Shown: positions 38,085 to 48,476, counted from the stretch's first letter. The stretch: DNA of 64,000 nucleotides from Vibrio aerogenes (GCF_024346755.1 NZ_AP024862.1:1-64000), one strand, 5' to 3'. Translations and numbers: made by a program. Notes: a model not told the origin generated them from the sequence alone.

Positions 38085-38489
38085 ACTGAATCATCCTTTA
38101 GGCCATGTCAGTCCAATACTCTGTGAGCGTGACAGTTTCGTTGATATTGTATTCTTTTATACATAATAAAATAGTACGTATTTTCTGCACGCTTCCATTT
38201 TAGCCGGGTTTTCAGGTAACTGATTTATCTGATTTATAACTGCGCGATACCAACATGACAGTGAGCCATTTATTGTTTTATGAAACGAAGTGTTCTTATT
38301 TTGACACTTTTCATATGTAACAATCATAGGATGATTTATCAATGGTTGAAACAGTTTCGGCCAAATTTTTGACGAATACCTTATTGTCAGTAATAATTCT
38401 GATACAAAAGTGATACGTAATTCCATCCTGTATAACTATGCTATACTAAGTTGTACAAAGTAAATTTATGTATAAATATGGTGATGGCA
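38085..38489. other. divergent promoter region between the TPR/GGDEF and photolyase clusters
   Basis: 405 bp without a gene. The photolyase-side promoter elements are at 38421-38458 (listed separately). The minus-strand open frame in 38157-38426 has no ribosome site and I reject it. The promoter for the TPR genes should lie at about 38100-38200. Confidence 0.45.
38421..38462 (+). promoter_or_regulatory. candidate promoter and MerR operator of the photolyase cluster
   Basis: TATACT at 38442-38447 is a good -10 element, with a poor -35 (TTCCAT) upstream. The palindrome TTGTACAA at 38451-38458 overlaps the start region. Light-responsive MerR-type regulators of photolyase clusters bind TTGTACA-type sequences, and the cluster encodes such a regulator, so autoregulation is inferred. 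Confidence 0.5.
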
Positions 38490-39440
38490 ATGACGAAGAA
38501 AATACCTGTTGGGATCAGTGGATGTGTACTTGGCAAGAAAGTTCGTTTTGATGGCGGTCATAAAGGTAATCGCTTCATTCTTGATACACTTTCTGAGTTT
38601 TTTGATTTCCATCCTGTCTGCCCGGAAGTTGAAATTGGAATGAGTGTGCCGCGGCCAGCCATCCGGCTTATCGGGATGGAAGGCAAGACGGCATTGGTTG
38701 AATCCAAAAATGAATCCGTCGATTATACAGAGACCATGTATCGCTTTGCTGAAAATAAAATCAGCACAATGCAACCGTTGAAACTTTGTGGCTATGTGGT
38801 CGCATCAAAGTCACCGACTTGTGGTATGCAAGGTGTTAAAGTATATCAGCAAGATGGTGTACGAAAAGATGGCACAGGTTTATATACTGAGAAATTAATT
38901 GAAAAAATGCCCTGGCTACCTGTCGAGGAAGATGGCCGTTTAAATGATCCGGTATTGCGGGAAAACTTCATCTCACGGGTGTTTTGTCTGTATGACTTAT
39001 ACCAGTCTGTCAGTGAGGTGCCTAAGCCTGCCGAAATTATTGCATTTCACAGTCGCTATAAATTTACACTGATGGCGCATGATCCTGTGTCATACCGTCA
39101 ACTGGGTCAAATGGTGGCAAAAGTCGCAGAGGCAGACCCGGTGACGTTTTTTGAACAATACCGGTTGGGGTTGATGAATGCGCTGGCGAAAAGAGCGAGC
39201 AGAAAGAATGCAACCAATGTCCTGATGCATATTCAGGGATATTTTAAGCCGTTCCTCGATCCGGTACAAAAAGAAGAGCTGACCCGTTTGATCCATGATT
39301 ACCGGCAGGGCGTGTTACCTCTGTTAGTCCCTGTGACAATGATTCAGCACTATTTGTCTCAATATCCGAATGCATACATTGCACAACAACATTATTTAAA
39401 TCCTTATCCACAGGGACTGAAGTTACGTTATGGACTCTGA
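38490..39440 (+). CDS. DUF523-DUF1722 protein of the photolyase cluster (YbgA-like)
   Basis: About 316 residues. N-terminal DUF523 (about 1-150, with GISGCVLGKKVRFDGGHKGN and a later SPTCGMQGVKVY, both with paired Cys) is followed by DUF1722 (about 190-310, with the conserved FHSRYKFTLMAHD). Several in-frame starts are possible; 38490 has GGTGA at a usable distance. This family is regularly found beside photolyase and MerR genes and is thought to take part in the light/DNA-damage response, but no reaction is established. The stop overlaps the MerR start by 11 bp. Confidence 0.85.
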   Translation: MTKKIPVGISGCVLGKKVRFDGGHKGNRFILDTLSEFFDFHPVCPEVEIGMSVPRPAIRLIGMEGKTALVESKNESVDYTETMYRFAENKISTMQPLKLCGYVVASKSPTCGMQGVKVYQQDGVRKDGTGLYTEKLIEKMPWLPVEEDGRLNDPVLRENFISRVFCLYDLYQSVSEVPKPAEIIAFHSRYKFTLMAHDPVSYRQLGQMVAKVAEADPVTFFEQYRLGLMNALAKRASRKNATNVLMHIQGYFKPFLDPVQKEELTRLIHDYRQGVLPLLVPVTMIQHYLSQYPNAYIAQQHYLNPYPQGLKLRYGL

Positions 39441-40242
39441 AGAAAAATTATATGCTATCCGCGAAGTCTCTGAGATGACGGGTGTAAAGCCTGTCACACT
39501 CAGAGCGTGGCAGCGTCGTTATCATTTGATTGAGCCAAAAAGAACAGCCAAAGGGCACCGTTTGTTTGATGAGCAGGATATACAGACTATCCAGCGTATC
39601 CGTCAGTGGCTGGCTAAAGGGATCTCTATTGGTAAAGTTGCACAATTAATCCGGCATTCAACTGAAGAAGACAGTGAGCCGTTGGATTCATCTGCAAATC
39701 TGAATGAATGTGAAGCATTACTCGATGCACTGTCTCAGCTTAACCGGGGCCGGGCCGAAGAGATTCTCTCTTCTGTGTTCAGGATGTATCCGCTATCGAT
39801 TGTTGAAGCACAATTTATTGTGCCGGTTGTGAACATTCTGGAAAGAATGAAAGGGTCACAAAAGTCAGTCCGCAAGAGTCTTTTCCAGTCGTTGATGATG
39901 ACTCATCTCAGCTGGATGGTCACAGTTGAAAATAAAGCCAGCAGTCTTGGGAAATGTCTGTGTGTCAGCTTTGACTCAGCAGGCAGTATCTGGGCATGGA
40001 TTCAGACGCTGAAGCAGGCTGAAAAAGGGTACTTCATTGTGATGCTTGATGGGGTTGAAGACATATCGGATTTGTCCGGTCATTTAAAAGAGCATCAATT
40101 TAATCATGTTGATTTTTTTGCGAATAAATCACTGACGGTGAAACAGCAAAGAGCAATACATGAGTTCAGTGAGTGTTTCTCCGGAGAGATTTCCTGTTCC
40201 GGGATGCTGACTGAACTGCATCAGGAACTGGGGGGTTCATGA
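39430..40242 (+). CDS. MerR family regulator of the photolyase cluster
   Basis: 270 residues. The N-terminal winged HTH of MerR type (about 8-75) has the signature VTLRAWQRRYHLIEP. The C-terminal 190 residues resemble the binding region of CarH/LitR-type regulators, yet I do not find the His-containing B12 motif DxHxxG. If it senses light it may do so through a partner or another route. It sits between DUF523/DUF1722 and phrB, overlapping both, so it is in one operon with the genes it probably controls. Confidence 0.85.
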   Translation: MDSEEKLYAIREVSEMTGVKPVTLRAWQRRYHLIEPKRTAKGHRLFDEQDIQTIQRIRQWLAKGISIGKVAQLIRHSTEEDSEPLDSSANLNECEALLDALSQLNRGRAEEILSSVFRMYPLSIVEAQFIVPVVNILERMKGSQKSVRKSLFQSLMMTHLSWMVTVENKASSLGKCLCVSFDSAGSIWAWIQTLKQAEKGYFIVMLDGVEDISDLSGHLKEHQFNHVDFFANKSLTVKQQRAIHEFSECFSGEISCSGMLTELHQELGGS

Positions 40243-41666
40243 AGTTAGTATGGTATCGAAGGGATCTGAGAACAATTGATCACAGTGCATTGAACTATGC
40301 GCTTGCTACGGGAGAGTTTGTTTCTGCCGTTTATATCGCCACACCAGAACAATGGAAGCGACATCAAATGTCACCGATGCAGGCTGATCTGATCCGCAGA
40401 AGATTGACAAAGCTGTGCGATGAGCTCAGTCAGCTCAATATTCCTCTGTATTACATGGAAGTAAATACCTTTGATGAAAGTATTGGGGCCGTCAAGGACA
40501 TCGCCAGTGCCATCGAAGCGAATGAAGTCCTGGTCAATACAGAATATGAATGGAATGAACAGCAGCGCGATCAGGCGATGGGGTTTGAACTGGCTTCTGC
40601 GGGAATTTCGTTCCGGGAATTTCATGATAAATGTCTGATGTCTCCCGGAGAGGTGCTCAACCGTCAGGGATGCTACTTCAAAGTCTTCACGCCATTTCAG
40701 AAAACATGGCGTCAGTTATTCAGAACGCCACAAGTTATTCCTGCTGTCAAAGCCGGAGTGCAAACACCTTCACGTATTTTTACTCAGCGCTTATTTTCTG
40801 AAAATGTCAGCTTCAGCTATCCGTGTGAGCCAAGTGATGCCTGGACGGTTGATACGGATGTGATCAACCAGCGCCTCAGAGATTTCTGTCGTGACAAAGT
40901 GAGCTCATATCATCAGTTGCGGGATTTCCCGGCCGGAGACAATACCAGCGTATTATCGCCCTATCTTGCGATTGGTGCTTTGTCTGCACGTCAGTGTGTT
41001 GCTGCTTTATATGCAGAATCCGATGGGGGAGGATTAAGTCAGGGAGCAGAATCCTGGCTGAATGAACTGATATGGCGGGAGTTTTATCAGCATCTGATAG
41101 TGTTTGAACCCGCGTTATGCCGGGGCGTCTGTTTTCATCGTTGGGGGGAGCAGCTCCACTGGAAGTTTGATGAGGAGGCGTTTACCCGCTGGAAAGAGGG
41201 GATGACGGGCTATCCGGTTGTGGATGCAGCAATGCGTCAGCTCAAACATACCGGCTGGATGCATAACCGGCTCCGGATGATTGTCGCCAGCTTCTTAACC
41301 AAAGACCTGCACATTAGCTGGCGTCATGGTGAAGATTACTTTATGAGCCGCCTTATTGATGGTGACTATGCGTCGAATAACGGTGGATGGCAATGGTCGG
41401 CTTCAACCGGATGTGATGGCCAGCCTTATTTCCGTATTTTTAATCCGGTGACTCAGGGACAAAAATTTGATCCTGAAGGTCGCTTTATCAGGCAGTGGAT
41501 TCCGGAACTGAAAGATGTGCCGGACCGCTGGTGCCATGAACCATGGAAGATGCCTTCTGTCAGTTCATTGTTATATCCTTCGCCTATCGTTGATCATCAG
41601 ACAGAAAGAAAGATAACCTTAGCGATTTATCAGGCCGCGAAGGAAGGTCAGGTGTATGTGTCGTAA
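40239..41666 (+). CDS. phrB: deoxyribodipyrimidine photolyase
   Basis: Class I CPD photolyase that uses FADH- and an antenna pigment to split cyclobutane pyrimidine dimers with blue light. 475 residues. The N-terminal Rossmann-like domain starts MKLVWYRRDLRTIDHSAL. The C-terminal FAD domain has GYPVVDAAMRQL, WMHNRLRMIVASFLTKDL and GDYASNNGGWQWSASTGCD, where substrate and FAD contacts lie. The start overlaps the MerR stop by 4 bp (ATGA), and the end overlaps the L,D-transpeptidase gene by 11 bp. Confidence 0.95.
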   Translation: MKLVWYRRDLRTIDHSALNYALATGEFVSAVYIATPEQWKRHQMSPMQADLIRRRLTKLCDELSQLNIPLYYMEVNTFDESIGAVKDIASAIEANEVLVNTEYEWNEQQRDQAMGFELASAGISFREFHDKCLMSPGEVLNRQGCYFKVFTPFQKTWRQLFRTPQVIPAVKAGVQTPSRIFTQRLFSENVSFSYPCEPSDAWTVDTDVINQRLRDFCRDKVSSYHQLRDFPAGDNTSVLSPYLAIGALSARQCVAALYAESDGGGLSQGAESWLNELIWREFYQHLIVFEPALCRGVCFHRWGEQLHWKFDEEAFTRWKEGMTGYPVVDAAMRQLKHTGWMHNRLRMIVASFLTKDLHISWRHGEDYFMSRLIDGDYASNNGGWQWSASTGCDGQPYFRIFNPVTQGQKFDPEGRFIRQWIPELKDVPDRWCHEPWKMPSVSSLLYPSPIVDHQTERKITLAIYQAAKEGQVYVS

Positions 41667-42558
41667 TTTATTCTGTTTTCTGCTGTTGTGGAGCTGTCTG
41701 ACTGACGCCCGGACATATCATTTCCCGCCACAGGGAAGCCGGATGGTCGGAGAAATTATTTATCATCAGGTTGAGAAAGGAGAAACCGTTGCAGCAGTTG
41801 CAGATAAATATGATGTTGGATTTCTGGCTGTCATGGAAGCTAATCCCGGCGTGGATCCATTTTTACCCACACCGGGTGATATCCTGACGATCCCGGCACA
41901 GACAGTTTTACCGGATGTGCCTTATGAAGGCATTGTGGTCAACCTGGCCGAATTAAGGCTGTATTATTTCGAGCCGGACCTGAAGACAGTGCACATCTTT
42001 CCTGTCGGTATTGGCAGAATTGGCCGGGATACGCCGGAAATGAAAACCCGGATCAGTGAGAAAAGACCTAATCCAACCTGGACACCGCCTCAATCCATCC
42101 GGAGTGAGTATCAAAAAAAAGGGATTCAATTACCTTCGGTTGTCCCGGCCGGACCTGATAATCCGCTGGGTTTGTTTGCGCTGAGACTGGCTTATGGTGC
42201 CGGCGATTATTTAATCCATGGGACCAACAAAAGTTTTGGCATCGGACTTCGTGTCAGTTCCGGCTGTATCCGGATGAACCCCAAAGATATCGAATGGTTA
42301 TTCCATCAGGTCAAAGTCGGAGAAAAAGTCCGGGTGATCGATGAGCCGGTAAAAGTGTCCCTTGAACCGGAGCGGACGGTATACATGGAAGTCCATGAAC
42401 CTCTGACCCGCAGTGATGGGTCGAAGAAGACATTGTCTCTGCCACAGTCGCTGATGTGGTGGTTAGACGCGTTTGGTTATCCTGATAAAAAAGCAAAAGC
42501 CGCGTTGGTGACAAAAAACGGCATACCGGTAGAGATCGTCACACCTGATGAGCATTGA
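41656..42558 (+). CDS. L,D-transpeptidase with LysM domain (ErfK/YbiS family)
   Basis: 300 residues. It has a signal peptide (residues 1-18), a LysM peptidoglycan-binding domain (about 36-82, YHQVEKGETVAAVADKYDVG) and a YkuD catalytic domain (about 95-235). The catalytic motif is HGTN followed by SSGCIRM with the Cys nucleophile. Family members attach Lpp to peptidoglycan or make 3-3 crosslinks in the periplasm. An Lpp-type lipoprotein with a C-terminal Lys is encoded convergently 140 bp away, a natural substrate. It overlaps the phrB end, so it may be co-transcribed with the photolyase operon. Confidence 0.9.
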   Translation: MCRNLFCFLLLWSCLTDARTYHFPPQGSRMVGEIIYHQVEKGETVAAVADKYDVGFLAVMEANPGVDPFLPTPGDILTIPAQTVLPDVPYEGIVVNLAELRLYYFEPDLKTVHIFPVGIGRIGRDTPEMKTRISEKRPNPTWTPPQSIRSEYQKKGIQLPSVVPAGPDNPLGLFALRLAYGAGDYLIHGTNKSFGIGLRVSSGCIRMNPKDIEWLFHQVKVGEKVRVIDEPVKVSLEPERTVYMEVHEPLTRSDGSKKTLSLPQSLMWWLDAFGYPDKKAKAALVTKNGIPVEIVTPDEH

Positions 42559-42700
42559 AAGCTTTCTCAGCATCTTAATTTTCTGTTTTTGTCCGATTGA
42601 TATGTCGGGATAAGTGAAAAAGAAATGATCAGGATGATTCAGAACAGAGGAAATGAATGATAAAGGAAAGTGCAAACCGGCACTTTCCTCCGGGTGTTTC

Positions 42701-42970
42701 TTATTTGGTATAAGACTGAGCAATATGATCAATTCTCATATTCGCTCTTGCTGCTTCTTTATTCGCTGAAGTGATGGCGTCAGATGCCTGATCTAACTTG
42801 TTGTTCAGAGTCATTTGCTCACTTTTCAGTGCTGCGACTTCATCACTAAGCTGACTTACCTGGTTGCTGAGCTTATCGAGTTTTGCTGATGCTGAGCTAT
42901 CCATTTGAGAAGCACAACCAGAAAGGAAAACGACGCCTGATGCTGCGATCGCAAATAAAAGCTTGTTCAT
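42701..42970 (-). CDS. lpp: Lpp-type outer-membrane lipoprotein
   Basis: 89 residues. The signal peptide ends in LSGC (Cys 19), giving the triacylated N-terminus. A continuous coiled coil of heptads (LDKLSNQVSQLSDEVAAL) follows, and the last residue is Lys, the residue that in E. coli Lpp is linked to peptidoglycan. Longer than E. coli Lpp (78), as is usual in vibrios. AGGAGT lies upstream of the ATG on the minus strand. Convergent with the L,D-transpeptidase. Confidence 0.9.
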   Translation of the reverse strand: MNKLLFAIAASGVVFLSGCASQMDSSASAKLDKLSNQVSQLSDEVAALKSEQMTLNNKLDQASDAITSANKEAARANMRIDHIAQSYTK

Positions 42971-43333
42971 TGTGAACTCCTTTAGCTGTTTTTTTTATGA
43001 ATCAAACCTGTTCGCTTCACCCGTTTGGAGGGGAGATAACGAACACTTGATGTTGTCATTGTAGCACTAATAAAGTGAATAGAAAGTCAGAGAAAAATAA
43101 GAAATTTGAAAACCATACAACGAGATATGTATTGTCTGTGGCTGGAAATTGACTGAAAAATACATCGCGGGTGTGCAAAAGATGGGTGAAAAATGATAAC
43201 GAAACATTGCTGTCCAGCCGGATTTAATTGAGTTAAGATACCGCGCTTATTCGCATATTTATACCCGGATGGCCTCAGGATGCCTTGTCGGGTATATACT
43301 TTTTGTCATACATCAGATGAACAGGAGAGACCT
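42971..43333. other. divergent promoter region between lpp and the RhlE gene
   Basis: 363 bp. It should hold the strong lpp promoter (minus) and the helicase promoter (plus). At 43261-43298 there is a family-B-like palindrome (TATACCCGG...TCGGGTATA with GGCCTCAGGATGCC). No other structure noted. Confidence 0.45.
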
Positions 43334-44641
43334 TTGCAATTTAAAAATTTAGGCCTGGATAACCGGTTGTTGAAAAATGTAAATCACTATGCATTTCAAC
43401 AAGCGACAGAAATTCAGCAGAAAGCAATTCCGGTGATCATTGCGGGAAAAGACTTACTGGCGTCGTCGAAGACGGGGTCAGGAAAGACGCTTGCCTTTAT
43501 TTTACCTATGTTGCATAAGGCTCTGAAAAATAAATCGTTTTCTGCAAAAGATCCACGTGGTGTCATTCTTGCGCCAACCCGGGAACTCGCCAAGCAGGTT
43601 TATACAGAATTACGGGCGATGCTGGGTGGACTGAGTTATACCGCGGCCTTAATTGTCGGGGGAGAAAACTTTAACGATCAGGTGAAAGCGTTAAGACGTT
43701 ATCCGCGCTTCATTGTGGCAACGCCGGGCCGTCTTGCTGATCATCTGGATCACCGCTCTTTATATCTGGAAGGTCTGGAAACATTGATTCTCGATGAAGC
43801 TGATCGGATGCTGGATCTTGGTTTTGCGCCTCAGTTACGGCGAATCAGCCGGGCAGCAAAGCATCGCCGCCGCCAGACACTGATGTTTTCAGCGACACTG
43901 GATCATGCAGAGGTCAATGATATTGCGATGGAGATGCTGGATAACCCGAGGCGGATCTCTGTTGGGGTGGCGAATGAAGAGCATAAAGATATTTCGCAGA
44001 ATTTTTATTTGTGTGATCACCTGGATCACAAAGAAGCGTTGCTTGCACACGTACTGTCGTCATCTGAATACCGGCAAATGATCATCTTTACTGCCACCCG
44101 TGCTGATACAGAGCGTTTAACTGATAAGCTCAATCAACAAAAGCTAAAAGCAGTTGCGCTCAGCGGAGAGCTGAACCAGACAAAACGAAACACGATTATG
44201 GGTCAGTTTGAACGGGGTGCTTATAAGATTCTGGTGACGACCGATGTGGCATCAAGAGGTCTTGATATCACCAATGTCACCCATGTCATCAACTTTGATA
44301 TGCCGAAACATACGGAAGAGTATGTGCATCGTATTGGCCGGACCGGGCGGGCTGGTAATAAAGGGAATGCGATTTCATTTGTGGGCCCTAAAGACTGGGA
44401 CAGCTTTAAACGGGTAGAAGCTTTTCTTTCTCAGACCATTGAGTTTTCGGTATTTGAAGGACTGGAAGCGAAGTTTAAAGGATTGGTGCCAGGAAAGCCG
44501 CGTAAACCGGGCAATGCCAAAAAGAAAGTGGCTTCACGGCAGAAAGTCAAAGTAACACCGAAGAAGCCGGTGAAACGCGATAAAAGCTATTATCAAAATG
44601 TGCCGGTGGGCGAAGCTGTATTTATTCCGAAGAAAAAGTAA
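43334..44641 (+). CDS. DEAD-box RNA helicase, RhlE type
   Basis: ATP-dependent RNA helicase probably acting in ribosome assembly or RNA turnover. I start it at TTG 43334 (reads as MQFKNLGLDNRLLKN), with AGGAG at 43323-43327, giving 435 residues. The open frame upstream of it lacks family resemblance. Motifs in order: Q motif (FQQATEIQQKAIP), I ASSKTGSGKT, Ia PTRELA, II DEAD, III SAT, V TTDVASRGLD, VI HRIGRTGRAG. The C-terminal tail is Lys-rich (KKKVASRQKVKVTPKK), typical for RNA contact. Followed by a terminator shared with the chemoreceptor gene. Confidence 0.92.
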   Translation: MQFKNLGLDNRLLKNVNHYAFQQATEIQQKAIPVIIAGKDLLASSKTGSGKTLAFILPMLHKALKNKSFSAKDPRGVILAPTRELAKQVYTELRAMLGGLSYTAALIVGGENFNDQVKALRRYPRFIVATPGRLADHLDHRSLYLEGLETLILDEADRMLDLGFAPQLRRISRAAKHRRRQTLMFSATLDHAEVNDIAMEMLDNPRRISVGVANEEHKDISQNFYLCDHLDHKEALLAHVLSSSEYRQMIIFTATRADTERLTDKLNQQKLKAVALSGELNQTKRNTIMGQFERGAYKILVTTDVASRGLDITNVTHVINFDMPKHTEEYVHRIGRTGRAGNKGNAISFVGPKDWDSFKRVEAFLSQTIEFSVFEGLEAKFKGLVPGKPRKPGNAKKKVASRQKVKVTPKKPVKRDKSYYQNVPVGEAVFIPKKK

Positions 44642-44672
44642 TCGGGTTTTGAAATCGTTCCCGGAAAGAATT

Positions 44673-44705
44673 AAAAAGCCATGACTCAGATGTCATGGCT
44701 TTTTT
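44673..44705. terminator. bidirectional rho-independent terminator
   Basis: AAAAAGCCATGAC pairs with GTCATGGCTTTTT around a 6-base loop, between the convergent RhlE and chemoreceptor genes. Confidence 0.92.
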
Positions 44706-44746
44706 GATATCCGCTTGTAAATTTTAAGCTGTGACTGTGACCCGGT

Positions 44747-46387
44747 TTATGCGAGTTTAAAGAAATTCAGTTGTTGTTTTTGTTGCTCGGCTAAAACAGA
44801 CAACTCCAGACTTGCCTCTGCTGATTGAGTCACACCGCTGACATTCTGAGTTACCAGCTCGTAAATATTGACAATGTTCTTATTGATATCAGACGTCACT
44901 TCCTGCTGTTCTTCTGAAGAGGAAGCAACCTGAGTATTCACATTTTCCAGCTCAGAAATGGACGCTGCAATATCATTCAGCGCGCCGCGGACTTTCGCGG
45001 TCAGTGCCTGACTACTGTTGAGCATCGAAAGACTGGTCGTCATACTTTCATTCGCGTCACCGGATTTTTTCTGAAGATTTTCAATGATCTCCTGAATTTC
45101 CTGTGTGGAATCCTGCGTGCGGGCTGCCAGCATCCGGACTTCGTCGGCGACGACTGCAAATCCGCGACCACTTTCTCCGGCACGGGCTGCTTCAATGGCT
45201 GCGTTCAGGGCAAGCAGGTTGGTTTGCTCTGAAATATCTTCAATGACTTCAATAACCTGACCAATTTGCTCTGACTGTGCCTGTAAGTCTGAAATCATTT
45301 GTGCGGCATCGCTGATTTGTTCTGCCATTTTTGTGCTTGCACGCCCGCTTTCTTCGAACATATCCAGACTGTTCATTGCCATTTTTCCGGCTTCAAATAC
45401 CGCTGTATTGGCATCATGCGCATTACCGGTCACACTGGTCGCCGTGACTTCAAGTTGAGAAACTGCGGATGCAACCTGTTCAATCTGGTCTTTTTCCTGA
45501 TCAAAGTTACTGCTTGATTGTGTCATGACGGTTGCCAGTTCTGTTGCAGCGGTTGCGACTTCATTGCTGATCCGGTTGAGTGTTTCTACAGTATCACTGA
45601 GTTGCCCGACGGTTGCGTTGACGTCCTGCGCTAAAACACCCAGTTCATTGTGACCATCGACTTTCACTTTGACTGACAGATTACCACGGGCAATTTCATG
45701 CATGGCTGACTGAAGGTGATGAATCGGTTTGACGATAATGCCGGATAACGTCCAGGCGACCAATAGTGCAATCAGCAAAATAACCGCTAAACCAATCAAA
45801 GTATAATTCAGCACTTCTGCATGGTGTTCACTGTGATAATTGATGGTCTGGAACGCAACTGTGTTCATCTTATCTGACAGACGCTGAATTGCGCTGACCA
45901 TATCTTTGCCTGCCTGACGATAAATATCTGAGGCGTTCTGATATCTTTGACTAAAATTTTGGCTTTGTTGCTGGTCACCATTATGTTTTTCATGCATTAA
46001 AGGAAGCATGGTATTAATGGAGTAATTGACATAATGATCCATCGCAGTTTTCAGGGCAACAGCTTCATCTCTGAGTTCAGAAATTTCACTTAATCGATTC
46101 AGCTTTTTGGCATTAGAAAGTTGCTTTTCACGCAGAACAGAAGATAACGTGCTGATATCCTTAGGGTTGAAAATACTGTAAATAGCCTTAATTCGCATAC
46201 CATAGATGTTATCAATGATTGCGGTGAGATCGTCCTTGTTCTCTACAACTTCTTCTGTAGCCTGTGAAACACCGTTAAACGCTTGTTTGAGATTGATTTT
46301 AGTGTACACAAGGCCTGCGACCAAAAGGATCAATGTCACCAATACAGGTAAAATGACCTGAAATCTTATTGATAATTTATTCATCAT
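44747..46387 (-). CDS. methyl-accepting chemotaxis protein (first of two paralogs)
   Basis: 546 residues: transmembrane helix (about 10-28), a periplasmic helical domain of about 160 residues like a four-helix-bundle sensor, a second helix (about 196-216), HAMP (about 217-270) and a long cytoplasmic coiled coil. The signalling tip is [20 protein letters not shown]. There is no NWETF-type CheR tether at the C-terminus. Ligand unknown. A paralog of nearly equal length lies directly upstream, also on the minus strand. Confidence 0.93.
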   Translation of the reverse strand: MMNKLSIRFQVILPVLVTLILLVAGLVYTKINLKQAFNGVSQATEEVVENKDDLTAIIDNIYGMRIKAIYSIFNPKDISTLSSVLREKQLSNAKKLNRLSEISELRDEAVALKTAMDHYVNYSINTMLPLMHEKHNGDQQQSQNFSQRYQNASDIYRQAGKDMVSAIQRLSDKMNTVAFQTINYHSEHHAEVLNYTLIGLAVILLIALLVAWTLSGIIVKPIHHLQSAMHEIARGNLSVKVKVDGHNELGVLAQDVNATVGQLSDTVETLNRISNEVATAATELATVMTQSSSNFDQEKDQIEQVASAVSQLEVTATSVTGNAHDANTAVFEAGKMAMNSLDMFEESGRASTKMAEQISDAAQMISDLQAQSEQIGQVIEVIEDISEQTNLLALNAAIEAARAGESGRGFAVVADEVRMLAARTQDSTQEIQEIIENLQKKSGDANESMTTSLSMLNSSQALTAKVRGALNDIAASISELENVNTQVASSSEEQQEVTSDINKNIVNIYELVTQNVSGVTQSAEASLELSVLAEQQKQQLNFFKLA

Positions 46388-46832
46388 ATGGCGATTTTTT
46401 AACCTCTGTTGTTTTGAAGACGGGAGAGGATTCTAACTGGTCCGATGATTATTTCAACAGTCAGAATGCAGATAAATATTGTAACAATTTCTTTATTAAT
46501 CAATAGATTGTTTATGATATCAGGGGGTATGTGTCTGGTTTACTTGGTTGTTTTTTATTCAGTTGTTTATAGCTGGTCAGATGAGATGTGCAGATGACAG
46601 GGGGCGAATAACTGACAAAAAAAGTTCAAAAAAAGTTCATATTAAATCTTATCCGGTTTCATTTTTTAGTGAAATATATGGGTGTGGATGACTATGTTTA
46701 AGTTGTTTTTTGAAGCGATACGACACTTTTATGAACTGATTGTGGGTGAAAGTTAATCAGTTTGTGAGCTGAGTTGCTGCATCAAGGCGGCGCTCGTGAC
46801 CAACACCGATCACTGGCGCGCCTTCACTGTTT
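46388..46832. other. intergenic region between two chemoreceptor genes
   Basis: 445 bp. Near 46617-46640 AAAAAAAGTTCA occurs twice in tandem. At 46784-46824 an interrupted hairpin (AAGGCG...CGCCTT, with GTGA/TCAC inside) probably ends the upstream-lying second chemoreceptor gene. The rest is AT-rich and should contain the promoter of the gene at 44747-46387. Confidence 0.45.
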
Positions 46833-48476
46833 TTATGAAGTTTTAAAAATACTGAGCTGCTGAGCCTGCAACTCAGCCAGAGATGATAACTCCTGACTGG
46901 CTTCAGTCGACTGCACAATGCCGGCAACATTCTGAGTTACTAATTCATAGATATTTGAAATATTTTGATGAATTTCTGTCGTGACCTGCCGCTGCTCTTC
47001 AGAAGATGATGCAACCTGAGTATTAATCAGGCTCAGGCTGCCAATCGCTTTGGCAATGTCACTCATGGTGGACTGTACCTGTTCCATCATTTTCTGATTG
47101 GTATTGAGCATTGTCAGACTGGATGTCATGCTGTCATTTGCTGTACCCGACTGGTTTTGAAGTTCTTCAATAATGGTTTGAATTTCGCTTGTCGATTCCT
47201 GAGTTCGGGAAGCAAGCATCCGGACCTCATCCGCAACGACTGCAAATCCACGGCCTGTTTCTCCGGCACGTGCTGCTTCTATCGCAGCATTTAAAGCCAG
47301 CAGGTTCGTTTGTTCAGAAATTTCTTCGATCACTTCGACGACTGTGCCGATCTGTTCACACTGTGATTTTAAAGAGGCAACAACCTGAGCTGCTTCGTTG
47401 ATTTGTGTCGTCATTTGCTGGTTGGTGTGATTACTTTGATCAAAAATTTCCAGGCTGGAGGCGGTTAACTGGTTGGAGTGCTCTGCTGCTGCATCAGCTT
47501 CCTGTGCATTCCCGGTCACACTGCTTGCGGTCTGTTCCAGTTCAGAAACGGCAGAAGCAACCAGTTCAATTTCCTGTTTCTCCTGATCAGAGTTCACACT
47601 TGCCTGTGTCATCACAGCGGCAAGTTCTGTTGCTGAAGTGGCGACATCAGTGCTGGTACGAAGCAATGTGCTGATCATGTCTCGTAAATGGCGGATGGTG
47701 GTATTCACATCATTTGCCAGTGCATTGAGCTCACTTTTTCCTTCAACTTTTGCGACTGCGGTCAGATCGCCATCCGCGACGTGATGCATTATTTTTTGCA
47801 AATGGTGGATGGGTGAGATAATGATGCCGGCTAATAACCAGTTAATGATGATGGCAATGACAATAATAAAAGCCAGTCCAACCAGCGCGTAGATCTCTGC
47901 CTGATGATGCTTTTGAGTATGTGTTTCGATATCCTGTCTGACCATTTTATTCATATGGTTTGAAAGAGACTGGATTTGCGCAATCATATCTTTACCCTGT
48001 TCCCGGTAAATATCAGAGGCTTTCTGGTAACGGCTTTCAAAGTCAGGCTTTTGTTGCTGGCTGTACTTTTCTTCAAGCAGGGGCTGAATCGTATTGACGG
48101 AGTAACTGACATATTTATCCGTTGCTGCTTTTAGTGCGTTCACTTCATCCTGAATTGCCGGGAACTGTCCGAGTTTGAGTAATAAAGACTGAATGGCTTG
48201 CTTTTTTTCCTCAAGCAAGTTGGTAAAAGACCTTGCTGATTCATGTTCTGAAGTGCTGTATATCGCGTGAATCCTCATATTGTATACATGATCGATGACC
48301 TCATTGAGTTGGTCTTTTCCTGCGATAATGTGTTCTGTCGATGTGGAGACACCGTTAAATGCCTGCCGGAGATTAGATGTTGTCAGAAGAAAACTGGTTA
48401 TCAGTAAAGCTAATGTGACAATAACCGGAATGAATACCTGCAACCTGATAGATAGTATATTTATGATGTGTCGCAT
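46833..48476 (-). CDS. methyl-accepting chemotaxis protein (second paralog)
   Basis: 547 residues with the same layout as the neighbour: N-terminal helix, helical periplasmic domain, second helix (about 198-218), HAMP, and signalling tip [20 protein letters not shown]. Many positions are identical throughout (for example the periplasmic blocks [15 protein letters not shown] in the neighbour and [15 protein letters not shown] here), so the two arose by tandem duplication. The periplasmic domains have diverged more than the cytoplasmic ones, so they may sense different or differently presented ligands. Confidence 0.93.
   Translation of the reverse strand: MRHIINILSIRLQVFIPVIVTLALLITSFLLTTSNLRQAFNGVSTSTEHIIAGKDQLNEVIDHVYNMRIHAIYSTSEHESARSFTNLLEEKKQAIQSLLLKLGQFPAIQDEVNALKAATDKYVSYSVNTIQPLLEEKYSQQQKPDFESRYQKASDIYREQGKDMIAQIQSLSNHMNKMVRQDIETHTQKHHQAEIYALVGLAFIIVIAIIINWLLAGIIISPIHHLQKIMHHVADGDLTAVAKVEGKSELNALANDVNTTIRHLRDMISTLLRTSTDVATSATELAAVMTQASVNSDQEKQEIELVASAVSELEQTASSVTGNAQEADAAAEHSNQLTASSLEIFDQSNHTNQQMTTQINEAAQVVASLKSQCEQIGTVVEVIEEISEQTNLLALNAAIEAARAGETGRGFAVVADEVRMLASRTQESTSEIQTIIEELQNQSGTANDSMTSSLTMLNTNQKMMEQVQSTMSDIAKAIGSLSLINTQVASSSEEQRQVTTEIHQNISNIYELVTQNVAGIVQSTEASQELSSLAELQAQQLSIFKTS

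Noticed and set aside
38157..38426. 89-codon minus-strand frame between the GGDEF and photolyase clusters
   Set aside because: It covers the divergent promoter region and lacks a ribosome site and protein-like composition.
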